Shown one piece after another: positions 56,075 to 64,000 of a DNA stretch of 64,000 nt. Positions within the stretch are counted from its first letter, which is position 1, and each line of letters begins with the position of its first letter. Position numbers and translations under genes: made by a program. This stretch comes from Herminiimonas sp. KBW02 (GTDB taxonomy: Bacteria > Pseudomonadota > Gammaproteobacteria > Burkholderiales > Burkholderiaceae_D), in contig NZ_QAJP01000005.1 of the NCBI RefSeq assembly GCF_003852535.1, positions 330,403 to 394,402 on the forward strand, written 5' to 3'. The notes beneath the pieces were generated by a model. The model did no database searches and was not told where the DNA came from. It saw nothing but the letters and a program-made list of their open reading frames with translations.

Positions 56075-56890
56075 ATGACGACGGATCATTATGCAGTGAT
56101 CGGTAATCCGATCGCACACAGCAAATCGCCGGATATACATGCGCGCTTTGCGGCGCAGACACAGCAAGATTTGCAATACGATCGCTTGCTGGCGCCGCTC
56201 GACGGCTTCCTGGCGACAGTGCAGCAGTTTGTGCGTGCAGGCGGCAAGGGTTTGAATGTGACGGTGCCGTTCAAGCTGGAAGCGTATGCAATGGCGACCC
56301 GCCTGACTGAGCGTGCTCGCGCCGCTGGTGCGGTGAATACCCTGAAATTCGAAAACGGTGAGATGCTGGGCGATAACACGGATGGTGTTGGCCTGGTGAC
56401 AGACATCGTGCGTAACGCGGGTGTTGCCGTCGCTGGTAAAACAGTATTGTTGCTGGGCGCAGGTGGTGCGGCACGCGGTGTCATTCTGCCTTTGCTGCAT
56501 GAGAAACCTGCCCGCCTGGTGGTCGCGAATCGTACCCACTCCAAGGCGGTGGAGCTGGTCGAGCGCTTTGCGCCACAGCCCTGTCTGGAAGTCAGCGATT
56601 TTGCTGTGCTCGACGATGCGTTTGATATCGTGATCAATGCGACGGCGGCCAGCCTGGCTTCAGAAGTGCCACCCATTTCGCCGCGTGTGTTTGCGCCACG
56701 CACCCTGGCCTATGACATGATGTATGGCGCAGCGCCGACCGCTTTCATGCAGTTTGCCACGCAGCACGGTGCATCTGCGCGGGACGGCCTGGGCATGCTG
56801 GTGGAGCAGGCGGCGGAATCGTTTTATTTGTGGCGCGCAGTGCGGCCAGAAACCGCTGCAGTGTTCGCCGAACTGCGCGACAAACTTTAA
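56075..56890 (+). CDS. aroE: Shikimate dehydrogenase
   Basis: Reduces 3-dehydroshikimate with NADPH. The start [19 protein letters not shown] gives 271 residues; a GTG two codons earlier lies one base past the TonB-like stop and is an alternative. The substrate-binding segment [17 protein letters not shown], the catalytic Lys in [13 protein letters not shown] near residue 66, and the NADP loop [16 protein letters not shown] near 126-141 are present. It follows the TonB-like gene and precedes mtgA. Confidence 0.95.
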   Translation: MTTDHYAVIGNPIAHSKSPDIHARFAAQTQQDLQYDRLLAPLDGFLATVQQFVRAGGKGLNVTVPFKLEAYAMATRLTERARAAGAVNTLKFENGEMLGDNTDGVGLVTDIVRNAGVAVAGKTVLLLGAGGAARGVILPLLHEKPARLVVANRTHSKAVELVERFAPQPCLEVSDFAVLDDAFDIVINATAASLASEVPPISPRVFAPRTLAYDMMYGAAPTAFMQFATQHGASARDGLGMLVEQAAESFYLWRAVRPETAAVFAELRDKL

Positions 56891-56965
56891 AGCGCGCAGT
56901 ATCCTGCGTTTGCTCCCGTTCTTGGTTTTTCCGACGCTTTTTCAGAATCAGCAGACTATATAAAA

Positions 56966-57661
56966 ATGAAAATACTGCGCAAGCTGCTGTTTTGGCTGAT
57001 TGTTGTGCCGGTGCTGCTGGTGTTGCTGTTGCAACTGTATTTCTTCCTGCAGATAGGCTGGTGGGTCAACCATAATCCGGATTCGACCAGCTTTATGCGG
57101 TATCAGCTTGCCGTCCTGCAGGACAAGAATCCGAAGGCGCAGCTCAAGCAAAAATGGATACCGTATAAACGTATTTCCAACAACCTGAAACGCGCCATCA
57201 TTGCATCGGAAGATTCCAACTTCTCCGAACACGAGGGCGTTGATTGGGATGCCTTGCAAAAAGCCTACGAGAAAAATATCAAAAAAGGCAAGGTCGTGGC
57301 CGGTGGCTCTACCATCACGCAGCAACTGGCCAAAAACCTCTTCCTCTCCGGTGAGCGTAGCTACCTGCGCAAGGGCCAGGAAGTCATCATCACCTATATG
57401 CTGGAATACTGGATGGACAAAGAGCGCATCTTTGAAATCTATCTGAACGTGGTCGAATGGGGTGTCGGCGTGTTTGGCGCGGAAGCCGCGGCCCAGCATT
57501 ACTACGGTGTATCTGCCGCGCAACTCAGTGCGGCGCAGGCTGCACGACTGGCGGTGATGCTGCCGAATCCCCGCTTTTACGATGCCCACAGGGGGACTGC
57601 TTATCTGGGGCGTCGCACGGATCTGATCCTGCGCCGCATGAACTCCGCGGCCTTGCCCTGA
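56966..57661 (+). CDS. mtgA: Monofunctional peptidoglycan transglycosylase MtgA
   Basis: Polymerises lipid II into glycan strands at the periplasmic face of the inner membrane. It is 231 residues: an N-terminal membrane anchor ([21 protein letters not shown]), then a GT51 domain with [20 protein letters not shown] (catalytic Glu near residue 78), [20 protein letters not shown] and [26 protein letters not shown]. There is no transpeptidase domain. The aroE-mtgA order is common in betaproteobacteria. Confidence 0.96.
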   Translation: MKILRKLLFWLIVVPVLLVLLLQLYFFLQIGWWVNHNPDSTSFMRYQLAVLQDKNPKAQLKQKWIPYKRISNNLKRAIIASEDSNFSEHEGVDWDALQKAYEKNIKKGKVVAGGSTITQQLAKNLFLSGERSYLRKGQEVIITYMLEYWMDKERIFEIYLNVVEWGVGVFGAEAAAQHYYGVSAAQLSAAQAARLAVMLPNPRFYDAHRGTAYLGRRTDLILRRMNSAALP

Positions 57662-58070
57662 GCGGCTACATGCCGTTGTCATATTGCTTGTGTAAAAGAC
57701 TAGTGCAGAGACAAGGTGGCGCCGGTAATACAGTTGCGGGGGAAAATGCTGCAGTGCGCTATTCGCGGCTTGCTAGCCGTTAGACTTATCAGTACACTTG
57801 CGCTGTTTTCGTTTCCGGAGCCCTGAATTGGGTAGTCCTACTTATAGTTGTCCGCCGTCTTGCGACGGTCATTCCGCGAGATAGTGCTTTAGCGATCCCT
57901 TCCTTTAGCGCCTCTCGCCGGATACGGTGAGTGGTCGCGTCCTGGCCTGTGTAGTTTGTTGCATGGCCGCGTTCCCTCAAAAAAATTAATAAACTGCAGA
58001 GTTGGCGCTGCAGGATATGTTGTGTGTTGCATCAACCAGATTGATGTTTCCGGCGCGACAGGGAGAGCTA
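57662..58070 (+). promoter_or_regulatory. Long gap and possible leader upstream of corA
   Basis: A stretch of 409 bases without a supported gene. It holds two small hairpins, CCGTC (57855-57859) with GACGG (57864-57868) and CTCGCCG (57914-57920) with CGGTGAG (57925-57931), a repeated TTTAGCG, and an A-run (57979-57985). A -35-like TTGCAT is at 57959-57964 without a good -10. The known Mg2+ M-box consensus was not recognised. Confidence 0.4.
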
Positions 58071-59036
58071 ATGATCAATGTATTTGTATTGCAAAATGGT
58101 CGCCTGAACCAAATCAATATCGACAGCCGTGAGGATCTGGAACGGGCCACGCCGGTCTGGGTCGACCTGACCGATCCGAATGACGATGAGCGGGCCTGGG
58201 TTAAAAGCATCTATGGCGTGACCTTGCCGGGCGAAGACGACGTCAAGGATATCGAAGCTTCCGCCCGTTATTACGAAGGCGAAAACGGCGACCTGCACCT
58301 GCGTACCGATTTCCTGCTGGAAGAAGATGATGGCCCGTCACGTGTCGTGACCGTGGCGTTCATCCTGGCGCGTGACATCCTGTTTTCCGTACATTCCGAA
58401 GATTTGCCGATTTTCCGCCTGGTGCGCATGCGTGCGCGCTCGCGTCCCGGTTCAATTACCGATTACAAGGATGTCTTGCTCGATCTGTACGCAACCGATG
58501 CCGAGTATTCGGCGGATGCGCTGGAAGGCGTGTACCAGAGCCTGGATGAAGTCAGCCGCAGCGTATTGCAGGAAGGGCTGAGCGATGAGGACGCAGCGGT
58601 CGCGCTGAATGCCATCGCGCATGAAGAGGATTTGAACGGTCGTATTCGCCGCAATATGATGGATACACGACGTGCGGTCAGCTTCCTGATGCGTGGTCGT
58701 TTATTGAATGCGGAGCAGTTTGAAGAAGCGCGTCAGATTATGCGCGATATCGAATCACTGGATGGCCATACCGCCTTCCTGTTCGACAAGATCAACTTCC
58801 TGATGGATGCGACGGTCGGTTTCATTAACATTAACCAAAATAAGATCATCAAGATCTTCTCGGTTGCGTCGGTCGCTTTCCTGCCACCGACACTGATCGC
58901 CAGTATCTACGGTATGAACTTCAAGGTCTTGCCGGAACTGGACTGGACTTTCGGTTATCCGCTGGCCATCGTCATGATGATCGCATCGGCGGTCACACCG
59001 TTCTGGTACTTCCGCCGCCGTGGCTGGCTGAAGTAA
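58071..59036 (+). CDS. corA: CorA-type magnesium/cobalt channel
   Basis: A homopentameric channel for divalent cation uptake in the inner membrane. It is 322 residues from MINVFVLQNGRLNQ, preceded by GGGAGAG; the open frame 23 codons upstream lacks family similarity. The cytoplasmic domain is at 1-255. Two membrane segments follow, the first ending in the selectivity motif YGMNF near residue 284, and there is a short C-terminal RRRGWLK. It is convergent with hemL. Confidence 0.96.
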   Translation: MINVFVLQNGRLNQINIDSREDLERATPVWVDLTDPNDDERAWVKSIYGVTLPGEDDVKDIEASARYYEGENGDLHLRTDFLLEEDDGPSRVVTVAFILARDILFSVHSEDLPIFRLVRMRARSRPGSITDYKDVLLDLYATDAEYSADALEGVYQSLDEVSRSVLQEGLSDEDAAVALNAIAHEEDLNGRIRRNMMDTRRAVSFLMRGRLLNAEQFEEARQIMRDIESLDGHTAFLFDKINFLMDATVGFININQNKIIKIFSVASVAFLPPTLIASIYGMNFKVLPELDWTFGYPLAIVMMIASAVTPFWYFRRRGWLK

Positions 59037-59051
59037 CGCACTGCATGCTTG

Positions 59052-59073
59052 CCACGCACCGTCCGGTGCGTGG
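59052..59073. terminator. Hairpin between corA and hemL
   Basis: A 9-bp perfect stem, CCACGCACC (59052-59060) with GGTGCGTGG (59065-59073), loop GTCC. It lies between convergent genes. AATACTTCC follows, no real T-run, so it may be only a partial terminator. Confidence 0.55.
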
Positions 59074-59087
59074 AATACTTCCTCAGA

Positions 59088-60386
59088 TCAATCGTCGCAG
59101 TCGTCTGCCAATTGGGCAAAGGCGGCGCGTGCTGCCTTGATGCTGCTGTCTATGATGGCGTCGTCATGTTGCGCTGACACAAAGCCGGCTTCAAACGCAG
59201 ACGGCGCGAGGTAGACGCCGGCATCCAGCATCGCGTGGAAGAAAGCGTTGAAGCGTGTCTTGTCGCACTTCATCATGGTGTCATAGGAGACCGGCACTTC
59301 AGCCGCGAAATACAAGCCAAACATGCCGCCGACCGAGTTGGCGCAGAAGGCAATGTCGGCTTCGCGCGCTGCAGCGCTGAAGCCTTGTACCAGTTTGGCA
59401 GTTTGCGCTGTCAGGTTTTCATAGAAGCCCGGGGCCTGTATCAGTTTCAGTGTCGCCATGCCCGCAGCCACGGTGACCGGATTGCCGGACAGCGTACCCG
59501 CCTGGTACACGCCACCCAACGGTGCCAGATGACGCATGATGTCAGCGCGACCACCGAAAGCAGCGACCGGCAAGCCGCCACCGATGACTTTGCCGAGTAC
59601 CGTCAGATCCGGTGTGATGCCGTACAACGATTGCGCGCCGCCGAGGGCGACACGGAAGCCGGACATCACTTCATCCAGGATCATCACTGCGCCGTACTGG
59701 GTGCAGACACGGCGCATGGTTTGCAGGAATTCAGGGGTGGCGGGCAACAAATTCATATTGCCGGCGACCGGTTCAACGATCACGCAGGCGATGGAGTCGC
59801 CCATTTCCCTGAATACGTTTTCCAGTTGCGCGGAGTCGTTATAGTCTAGTACCAGCGTGTGCTTGGCAAAGTCTTCCGGCACACCGGCTGAGGTCGGATT
59901 GCCAAAGGTCAGCAAGCCGCTGCCTGCTTTTACCAGCAGCGAGTCGGCGTGGCCGTGATAGCAGCCTTCGAATTTGATGATCTTGTCGCGTCCGGTTGCA
60001 CCGCGTGCCAGGCGCAAGGCGCTCATCGCGGCCTCCGTACCGCTGGACACCAGGCGCACCTGTTCTATCGAAGGAACCAGGCGACAGATCAGTTCTGCCA
60101 TGTCGATTTCGCCTTCAGTCGGCGCGCCGAAACTCAGGCCGCGGGTAGCGGCTTCCTGTACTGCCTTGACCACATCCGGATGTGCATGACCGACGATGGC
60201 CGGACCCCACGAGCCTATGTAATCGATGTAGCGCCTGTCATCAGCGTCCCAGAAGTAGGGGCCTTCGGCACGGGTGATGAAGCGCGGGGTGCCGCCGACC
60301 GAGCGGAAGGCGCGTACCGGCGAGTTGACGCCGCCCGGCGTACTCAGTTGTGCGCGGGCGAAGAGTTGATCGTTCTTGGATGTCAT
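59088..60386 (-). CDS. hemL: Glutamate-1-semialdehyde 2,1-aminomutase
   Basis: Makes 5-aminolevulinate for haem through the C5 pathway, with pyridoxal phosphate. The 432-residue protein begins [32 protein letters not shown], with [18 protein letters not shown] near 146 and the cofactor Lys in [19 protein letters not shown] near 272. A ThiD-like gene lies 24 bases upstream (60411), a pairing common in this group. Confidence 0.97.
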   Translation of the reverse strand: MTSKNDQLFARAQLSTPGGVNSPVRAFRSVGGTPRFITRAEGPYFWDADDRRYIDYIGSWGPAIVGHAHPDVVKAVQEAATRGLSFGAPTEGEIDMAELICRLVPSIEQVRLVSSGTEAAMSALRLARGATGRDKIIKFEGCYHGHADSLLVKAGSGLLTFGNPTSAGVPEDFAKHTLVLDYNDSAQLENVFREMGDSIACVIVEPVAGNMNLLPATPEFLQTMRRVCTQYGAVMILDEVMSGFRVALGGAQSLYGITPDLTVLGKVIGGGLPVAAFGGRADIMRHLAPLGGVYQAGTLSGNPVTVAAGMATLKLIQAPGFYENLTAQTAKLVQGFSAAAREADIAFCANSVGGMFGLYFAAEVPVSYDTMMKCDKTRFNAFFHAMLDAGVYLAPSAFEAGFVSAQHDDAIIDSSIKAARAAFAQLADDCDD

Positions 60387-60410
60387 GCAGAGACCGTAGC
60401 GGTAAAAAAA

Positions 60411-61259
60411 TTATTGTATGGGTGGTGGCAGGATATCGATGTTTTCATCGAATTCGCGCGCCCAGAAATAGCGATCCAATACCAGCTTGCCCATGCCCAG
60501 GCGTTGCGCATTGGCGATGGATGCAATGGTGAATTCCTGTGCTTCAAATACGGCTTCCGGGACATCGAGGCCGTTCGCCAGCAATGCGGCGATGGTTGCC
60601 GCCAGCGTGCCGCCGGCACCGCTGTAGGAGCCGGAGATACGTTGCCAGTTATCGTGGCGGATGACGCCGCTTTCATCGAACAGGGTATTGGCGACATCGG
60701 TCAGGTCGGACGGGGTGCCGGTAACGAACACATACTCGCACCCCATTTCGATCAGGCGCATCGCATCGACCGCCATCATGTCTTCTTCCGACGCTTCGCG
60801 CCAGGTTTCTGCCAGGCGTGACAATTCGACCGCAGAAATGATCAACACTGTGGTTTGCGGGATCAGCAACTCGCGAGTCGCCATCAACATATCCTCGCCA
60901 TCCGGCCCCTGATCGGGCAGGGACGACAGGAAAGGATCGAAAATCAGCGGAATGTCCGGATAGTCGGACACAATCTCGGCAATCGCCGAGACGTTTTCTA
61001 TGCTGCCGACCGCGCCGACCTTGAAGGCGGCGACCGGCATATCTTCAAGTACGACGCGGGCCTGATCGGCAACCCAGTCGGAATCGATGATTTGTGTATC
61101 TTCGATACGGGCGGTGTCGCCTATAAACAGCGAGGTGATCACCGACAGGCCGTGGCAGCCCATCGCGGCAAAAGAGGCCAGATCAGCCTGAATACCAACA
61201 GCGCCGACCGGATCGGTAGGGCCAAAGGTCAATATAAGCGGAGAAGTTTGGTTTTGCAC
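60411..61259 (-). CDS. ThiD-like kinase with altered active site
   Basis: A 282-residue protein of the ThiD (HMP/HMP-P kinase) type. It keeps LTFGPTDPVGAVGIQADLASFAAMG at the N-terminus, but the usual SDPSGGAG is changed to TDPVGAVG. The anion-hole motif reads GAGGT (residues 214-218), where ThiD has GTGCT and other kinases of this superfamily have GAGD, so the catalytic Cys or Asp is Gly217. The KGGH stretch is also missing (VTGTPSD). It may be a weak, altered or regulatory enzyme rather than a true ThiD. It neighbours hemL and is divergent from rubredoxin by 54 bases; thiamine genes are not near. Confidence 0.7.
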   Translation of the reverse strand: MQNQTSPLILTFGPTDPVGAVGIQADLASFAAMGCHGLSVITSLFIGDTARIEDTQIIDSDWVADQARVVLEDMPVAAFKVGAVGSIENVSAIAEIVSDYPDIPLIFDPFLSSLPDQGPDGEDMLMATRELLIPQTTVLIISAVELSRLAETWREASEEDMMAVDAMRLIEMGCEYVFVTGTPSDLTDVANTLFDESGVIRHDNWQRISGSYSGAGGTLAATIAALLANGLDVPEAVFEAQEFTIASIANAQRLGMGKLVLDRYFWAREFDENIDILPPPIQ

Positions 61260-61313
61260 GGCGGGTATATTAAGATAGCTGACTATGCATTTTAACTTGA
61301 AGGGCTGTCAGAC

Positions 61314-61508
61314 GTGAGCAATAACGAAACATCAAACGAACAATTTCAAACTTGGATGTGCCTGATCTGCGGTTGGATATACGACGAAGCCGCCGGTTTG
61401 CCGGAAGAAGGCATTGCGCCGGGTACACGCTGGGCGGATGTGCCTATGAACTGGACCTGTCCGGAATGTGGCGCGCGCAAGGAAGACTTTGAAATGGTAG
61501 CTGTTTAA
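61314..61508 (+). CDS. rubA: Rubredoxin
   Basis: A small iron electron carrier. The 64-residue protein has both CxxCG ligand pairs, MCLICGWIYDEAAG (near residue 16) and WTCPECGARKEDFEMV (near 50), with an N-terminal hydrophilic stretch of 13 residues. Start GTG or ATG: the GTG at 61314 precedes the string SNNETSNEQ. It is divergent from the ThiD-like gene; no partner oxidase is nearby, so its electron path is unknown. Confidence 0.92.
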   Translation: MSNNETSNEQFQTWMCLICGWIYDEAAGLPEEGIAPGTRWADVPMNWTCPECGARKEDFEMVAV

Positions 61509-61603
61509 GCCAGGTATTACTCCTGTCCAGCGTTGTGACTTCGGCAATTTTTGTTTAAAAACCACGGGTGTTGGCACAGGCCTCCGTGTTGGCTTGAAGA
61601 ATC

Positions 61604-61633
61604 TTGCTTTTTGTTACGGATGCGCCGTATATT
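61604..61633 (+). promoter_or_regulatory. Candidate promoter of the pilGHIJ cluster
   Basis: TTGCTT (61604-61609), an 18-base spacer and TATATT (61628-61633), 27 bases before the pilG ATG. TTGACA at 61634-61639 is too near the start codon to be used as a -35 for pilG. Confidence 0.45.
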
Positions 61634-61659
61634 GTTGACACAGTTCAACGAGACGAATC

Positions 61660-62061
61660 ATGACAATAGCGCTGGATAATGCGGATATGAAAATCATGGT
61701 GATCGACGATAGCAGCACTATTCGTCGGTCCGCCGAGATATTCCTTGGTCAGGCAGGTTATAAGGTCGTGCTGGCTGACGACGGCTTTGACGCACTTGCC
61801 AAGATGAACGATCACAAACCAGCGCTGATCTTCTGCGACATTCTGATGCCGCGTCTCGACGGTTATCAAACCTGTGCACTGATCAAGAAAAGTGCAAAAT
61901 TTCATTCAACGCCGGTCATTATGCTGTCATCCAAAGATGGTTTATTCGACCGTGCGCGTGGTGCTATGGTCGGTTCCGACGCCTACCTCACCAAGCCATT
62001 CACAAAAGACAGCCTGCTCAAAACCGTGCGTGAACACGCGCTCGAGGCAGTCGCAAGGTAA
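61660..62061 (+). CDS. pilG: Twitching-motility response regulator PilG
   Basis: A single receiver domain, 133 residues, that with PilH controls pilus extension and retraction downstream of the PilJ receptor and the ChpA kinase. Visible are the acidic pair IDDSSTIRRS near 16, the phospho-acceptor in LIFCDILMPRLDGYQT (Asp near 58) and SSKDGLFDRARG plus LTKPF with the conserved Lys. It heads the pilGHIJ order known from Pseudomonas. ChpA is expected beyond the window. Confidence 0.93.
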   Translation: MTIALDNADMKIMVIDDSSTIRRSAEIFLGQAGYKVVLADDGFDALAKMNDHKPALIFCDILMPRLDGYQTCALIKKSAKFHSTPVIMLSSKDGLFDRARGAMVGSDAYLTKPFTKDSLLKTVREHALEAVAR

Positions 62062-62081
62062 ATTCGATCTAAAGGTTTCAG

Positions 62082-62447
62082 ATGGCTATTCAAAAAATTC
62101 TGGTCGTGGACGACTCACCGACTGAGCGTTACTTTCTTACCGACATCCTGATTAAAAGAGGTTTTTCCGTCTCTACCGCAGAGAACGGCGAAGAAGCGCT
62201 GCTGAAAATCAAGGCAGACAAACCGCAATTGATATTGATGGATGTGGTGATGCCGGGCCAGAACGGCTTTCAGGTAACCCGTTCCATCGCACGTGATCCG
62301 GAAACCCAGGATGTACCTATCATTATCTGCACCAGCAAAGGCCAGGAAACGGATCGCATCTGGGGCTTGCGCCAGGGCGCACGCGATTACATCGTTAAAC
62401 CTGTGGATCCGGCTGAATTGCTATCCAAAATTGCAGCGCTCGGATAA
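62082..62447 (+). CDS. pilH: Twitching-motility response regulator PilH
   Basis: A receiver-only protein, 121 residues, acting opposite to PilG. The stretch ILVVDDSPTERYFLTDIL opens it, LILMDVVMPGQNGFQVTRSI holds the phospho-acceptor Asp near residue 51, and ICTSKGQETDRIWGLRQGA and IVKPVDP the conserved Thr/Ser and Lys. It lies 20 bases after pilG and 10 before pilI. Confidence 0.94.
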   Translation: MAIQKILVVDDSPTERYFLTDILIKRGFSVSTAENGEEALLKIKADKPQLILMDVVMPGQNGFQVTRSIARDPETQDVPIIICTSKGQETDRIWGLRQGARDYIVKPVDPAELLSKIAALG

Positions 62448-62457
62448 GTAGCTCCTC

Positions 62458-63033
62458 ATGAGCCAGCCTACGTCGGATTTTCAAACGGATAGTGCATCCC
62501 CGAAATCGGATATCACCGCGCGCCGTACGCGTTTGCGTGAATTCCAGGCGCAGTTGGTGGAGCGCATGCAGACCGCACGCAGCGGTACCGATGCACGGGT
62601 AAACCAGCTAGGCGTGATGATAGGTGAGCAGCGCTGGCTGTTGAATCTGCAGACCGCGGGTGAAATCGTCTCGGTCGGGACGATTACCCCTGTACCGTTG
62701 ACGCAGCCGTGGTTTCTCGGCCTGACCAATATACGTGGCAACCTGATCAGCGTGATCGACTTCGCGCGTTTCCAGGGACTGCCTGCTACCAACATAGAGA
62801 AAGACAGCCGCATTGTGGCCTTCGGTCCGACGCTGGCATTTAACAGCGGCTTGCTGGTGTCGCGCGTGCTGGGTTTGCGCAACGTTGCGCAAATGGAGTT
62901 GCATGCCGATAGTGCTGATGCAGATGCACCGTGGGCCAGCAAACGCTACCTCGACCAGGACGCGCATGTCTGGATCGAGCTCGATCTTTCTTCAGTAATA
63001 CAAAATCCCCAATTTTTGCATGTCGGCCTGTAA
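62458..63033 (+). CDS. pilI: CheW-like adaptor PilI
   Basis: An adaptor that couples the receptor PilJ to the kinase ChpA. It is 191 residues: a variable N-terminal segment (about 50 residues with RARTRLREFQAQL-like basic helix), then a CheW domain with LGVMIGEQRWLLNLQTAGEIVSV and FLGLTNIRGNLISVIDFARF. It follows pilH and precedes pilJ by 53 bases. Confidence 0.92.
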   Translation: MSQPTSDFQTDSASPKSDITARRTRLREFQAQLVERMQTARSGTDARVNQLGVMIGEQRWLLNLQTAGEIVSVGTITPVPLTQPWFLGLTNIRGNLISVIDFARFQGLPATNIEKDSRIVAFGPTLAFNSGLLVSRVLGLRNVAQMELHADSADADAPWASKRYLDQDAHVWIELDLSSVIQNPQFLHVGL

Positions 63034-63086
63034 GCCTCGAAACAATAGTCCGAGCGCTTCATCAATAGAGAATCAGGAGAATCAGT

Positions 63087-64000
63087 ATGGCGTTTAAATT
63101 ACCGCTCTTTTCCCAAAATAAAAAAGAGACGGCTGCGCAAGGCGATGATGCCAATAATGCTGCGCCAACTGAAGATGCCGTGCATGCAGAGACTGCTGCG
63201 CCGAATACCGTTACACGTGCAAACATCAATCCGAACGCGACTTACATCGGCGACGTATTGCAAAAAAGCGGCGACATTACACTGCCGCTGATCGGCAATC
63301 TGCCGCTACAACAACAGGTTCGTATTTTGCTGATCGCACTTGGCAGCTCGCTGGTGCTCGGTGCCTTATTCGTCTGGCTGAGTGCGGACTCTTCCACTTT
63401 AAGTTCGACCCAGACCCAGATCGCCGGTGATGCGCTGATGCACTCGCAGCGTGTGGGTAAGGCGACACCGAATGCGATTCAGGGTAACAAGGAAGCGTTC
63501 AAGCAGCTGGCTGACAGCCGCAAGGAATTCAATAACGATCTGGCTATCCTGTCCAAAGGTGGCGTGTATCAGGGGCGTAGTATCAGCCCGCCGGATGCAC
63601 AGATGGATACGATGCTGAAAGAAACGCAAAAACTGTGGACCGGTACTGACAAGGCTGCCGGCACGATTCTCAATCTGGAAAAGGAATTGACCGGCTTTGG
63701 TAGCACTTTGCAGATATTGAACGGTATCTCGCCTAACTTGCTGGAACTGACCGAACAGATCTCGACCCTGAAAGCACAGGGTGGTGCGTCGCCGCGTGAA
63801 ACAGCGCAGGCTGGTCAGCTGGTCATGCTGACACAACGTCTGGCACGCAGCGCGAACGAATTCCTGACGTCTGAAGGTGTGAACCCGGAGACAGCCTTCT
63901 TGCTGGGCAAGGATACCAACACCTTCCGTGAAATTGTCGAAGGCTTCCTGAATGGTAGTGAAACGCTGCGATTGAGCAAAACTACAGAGCCGGATACACG
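63087..64000 (+). CDS. pilJ: Type IV pilus methyl-accepting receptor PilJ, N-terminal part (cut by window end)
   Basis: The first 304 codons of the pilus chemoreceptor, read to the window's end without a stop. It begins MAFKLPLFSQNKKE, has an Ala/Glu-rich cytoplasmic N-terminus of about 75 residues, a membrane segment (RILLIALGSSLVLGALFVWL) near residue 80, then a periplasmic PilJ-type domain (TQTQIAGDALMHSQRVGKATPNAI and LVMLTQRLARSANEFL). The HAMP and signalling domains would follow. GAATCAGGAGAATCAGT precedes the ATG. Context pilGHI-pilJ fixes the identity. Confidence 0.93.
   Translation, partial: MAFKLPLFSQNKKETAAQGDDANNAAPTEDAVHAETAAPNTVTRANINPNATYIGDVLQKSGDITLPLIGNLPLQQQVRILLIALGSSLVLGALFVWLSADSSTLSSTQTQIAGDALMHSQRVGKATPNAIQGNKEAFKQLADSRKEFNNDLAILSKGGVYQGRSISPPDAQMDTMLKETQKLWTGTDKAAGTILNLEKELTGFGSTLQILNGISPNLLELTEQISTLKAQGGASPRETAQAGQLVMLTQRLARSANEFLTSEGVNPETAFLLGKDTNTFREIVEGFLNGSETLRLSKTTEPDT

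Overview
The window looks like a core chromosomal segment of a betaproteobacterium of the Oxalobacteraceae type (Herminiimonas/Janthinobacterium-like). Three things point there: the protein families, their Burkholderiales-style order (a peroxiredoxin gene between ftsZ and lpxC, a ThiD-like gene beside hemL and rubredoxin, zapD-yacG downstream of the pilBCD-coaE block), and two Lys/Ala-rich histone H1-like genes. This placement is inferred from remembered gene order, not from a database search. I see no insertion sequence, phage, CRISPR array, toxin-antitoxin pair, tRNA or rRNA, and base composition looks even except in the histone genes.

Layout. 1-8009: the end of the division and cell wall cluster (murG-murC-ddl-ftsQ-ftsA-ftsZ), then a Prx5-type peroxiredoxin and lpxC. 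8080-16365: a DciA/DUF721 gene, an M23 peptidase, secA, argJ, a DUF815 ATPase, a MutT-type Nudix hydrolase and, on the minus strand, yacG and zapD. 16545-22228: a minus-strand run read as ispB-pilB-pilC-pilD-coaE. 22481-25504: rplU-rpmA-obgE-proB behind a near-consensus promoter. 25567-31632: a CNP1-like lipoprotein-type gene, rppH, proS, a lytic transglycosylase, a histone-tail/SWIB fusion and ffh. 31978-36815: a YpjD/CcsA-like membrane protein, a PP0621-like protein, pilS-pilR and ampD. 37228-42608: nrdA, nrdB and a large histone H1-like gene. 42701-50315: yggT, then a minus-strand run holding a PfkB kinase, a zinc-ribbon/DUF3426 protein, prmA, accC-accB-aroQ, a TlpA-like thioredoxin and an unrecognised protein. 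50390-59036: mpl, a YqiA-like esterase, ubiC, an RNB-domain RNase, a TonB-like protein, aroE, mtgA and corA. 59088-61259: hemL and a ThiD-like kinase (minus). 61314-64000: rubredoxin and the start of the pilus chemotaxis cluster pilG-pilH-pilI-pilJ; pilJ runs off the end.

How the genes fit together. Much of the window serves the envelope: peptidoglycan precursors (murG, murC, ddl, mpl), division (ftsQAZ, zapD), peptidoglycan remodelling (M23, lytic transglycosylase, ampD, mtgA), lipid A (lpxC), fatty acids (accBC) and secretion (secA, ffh). Type IV pili appear at three places: assembly (pilBCD), transcription control (pilSR) and twitching chemotaxis (pilGHIJ). DNA precursor supply (nrdAB) sits under two NrdR-like boxes.

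No wholly new multi-gene system is apparent. The signals most worth a second look are: a row of strong hairpins in front of the histone H1-like gene; NrdR-like boxes over the nrdA promoter, followed by a roughly 310-nt leader with a terminator-like hairpin; a probably leaderless lpxC transcript; a ThiD-like kinase without its catalytic Cys or Asp; an RNase II-like enzyme with an Asp-to-Glu change in its metal site; and a 16-bp perfect inverted repeat between accC and prmA.
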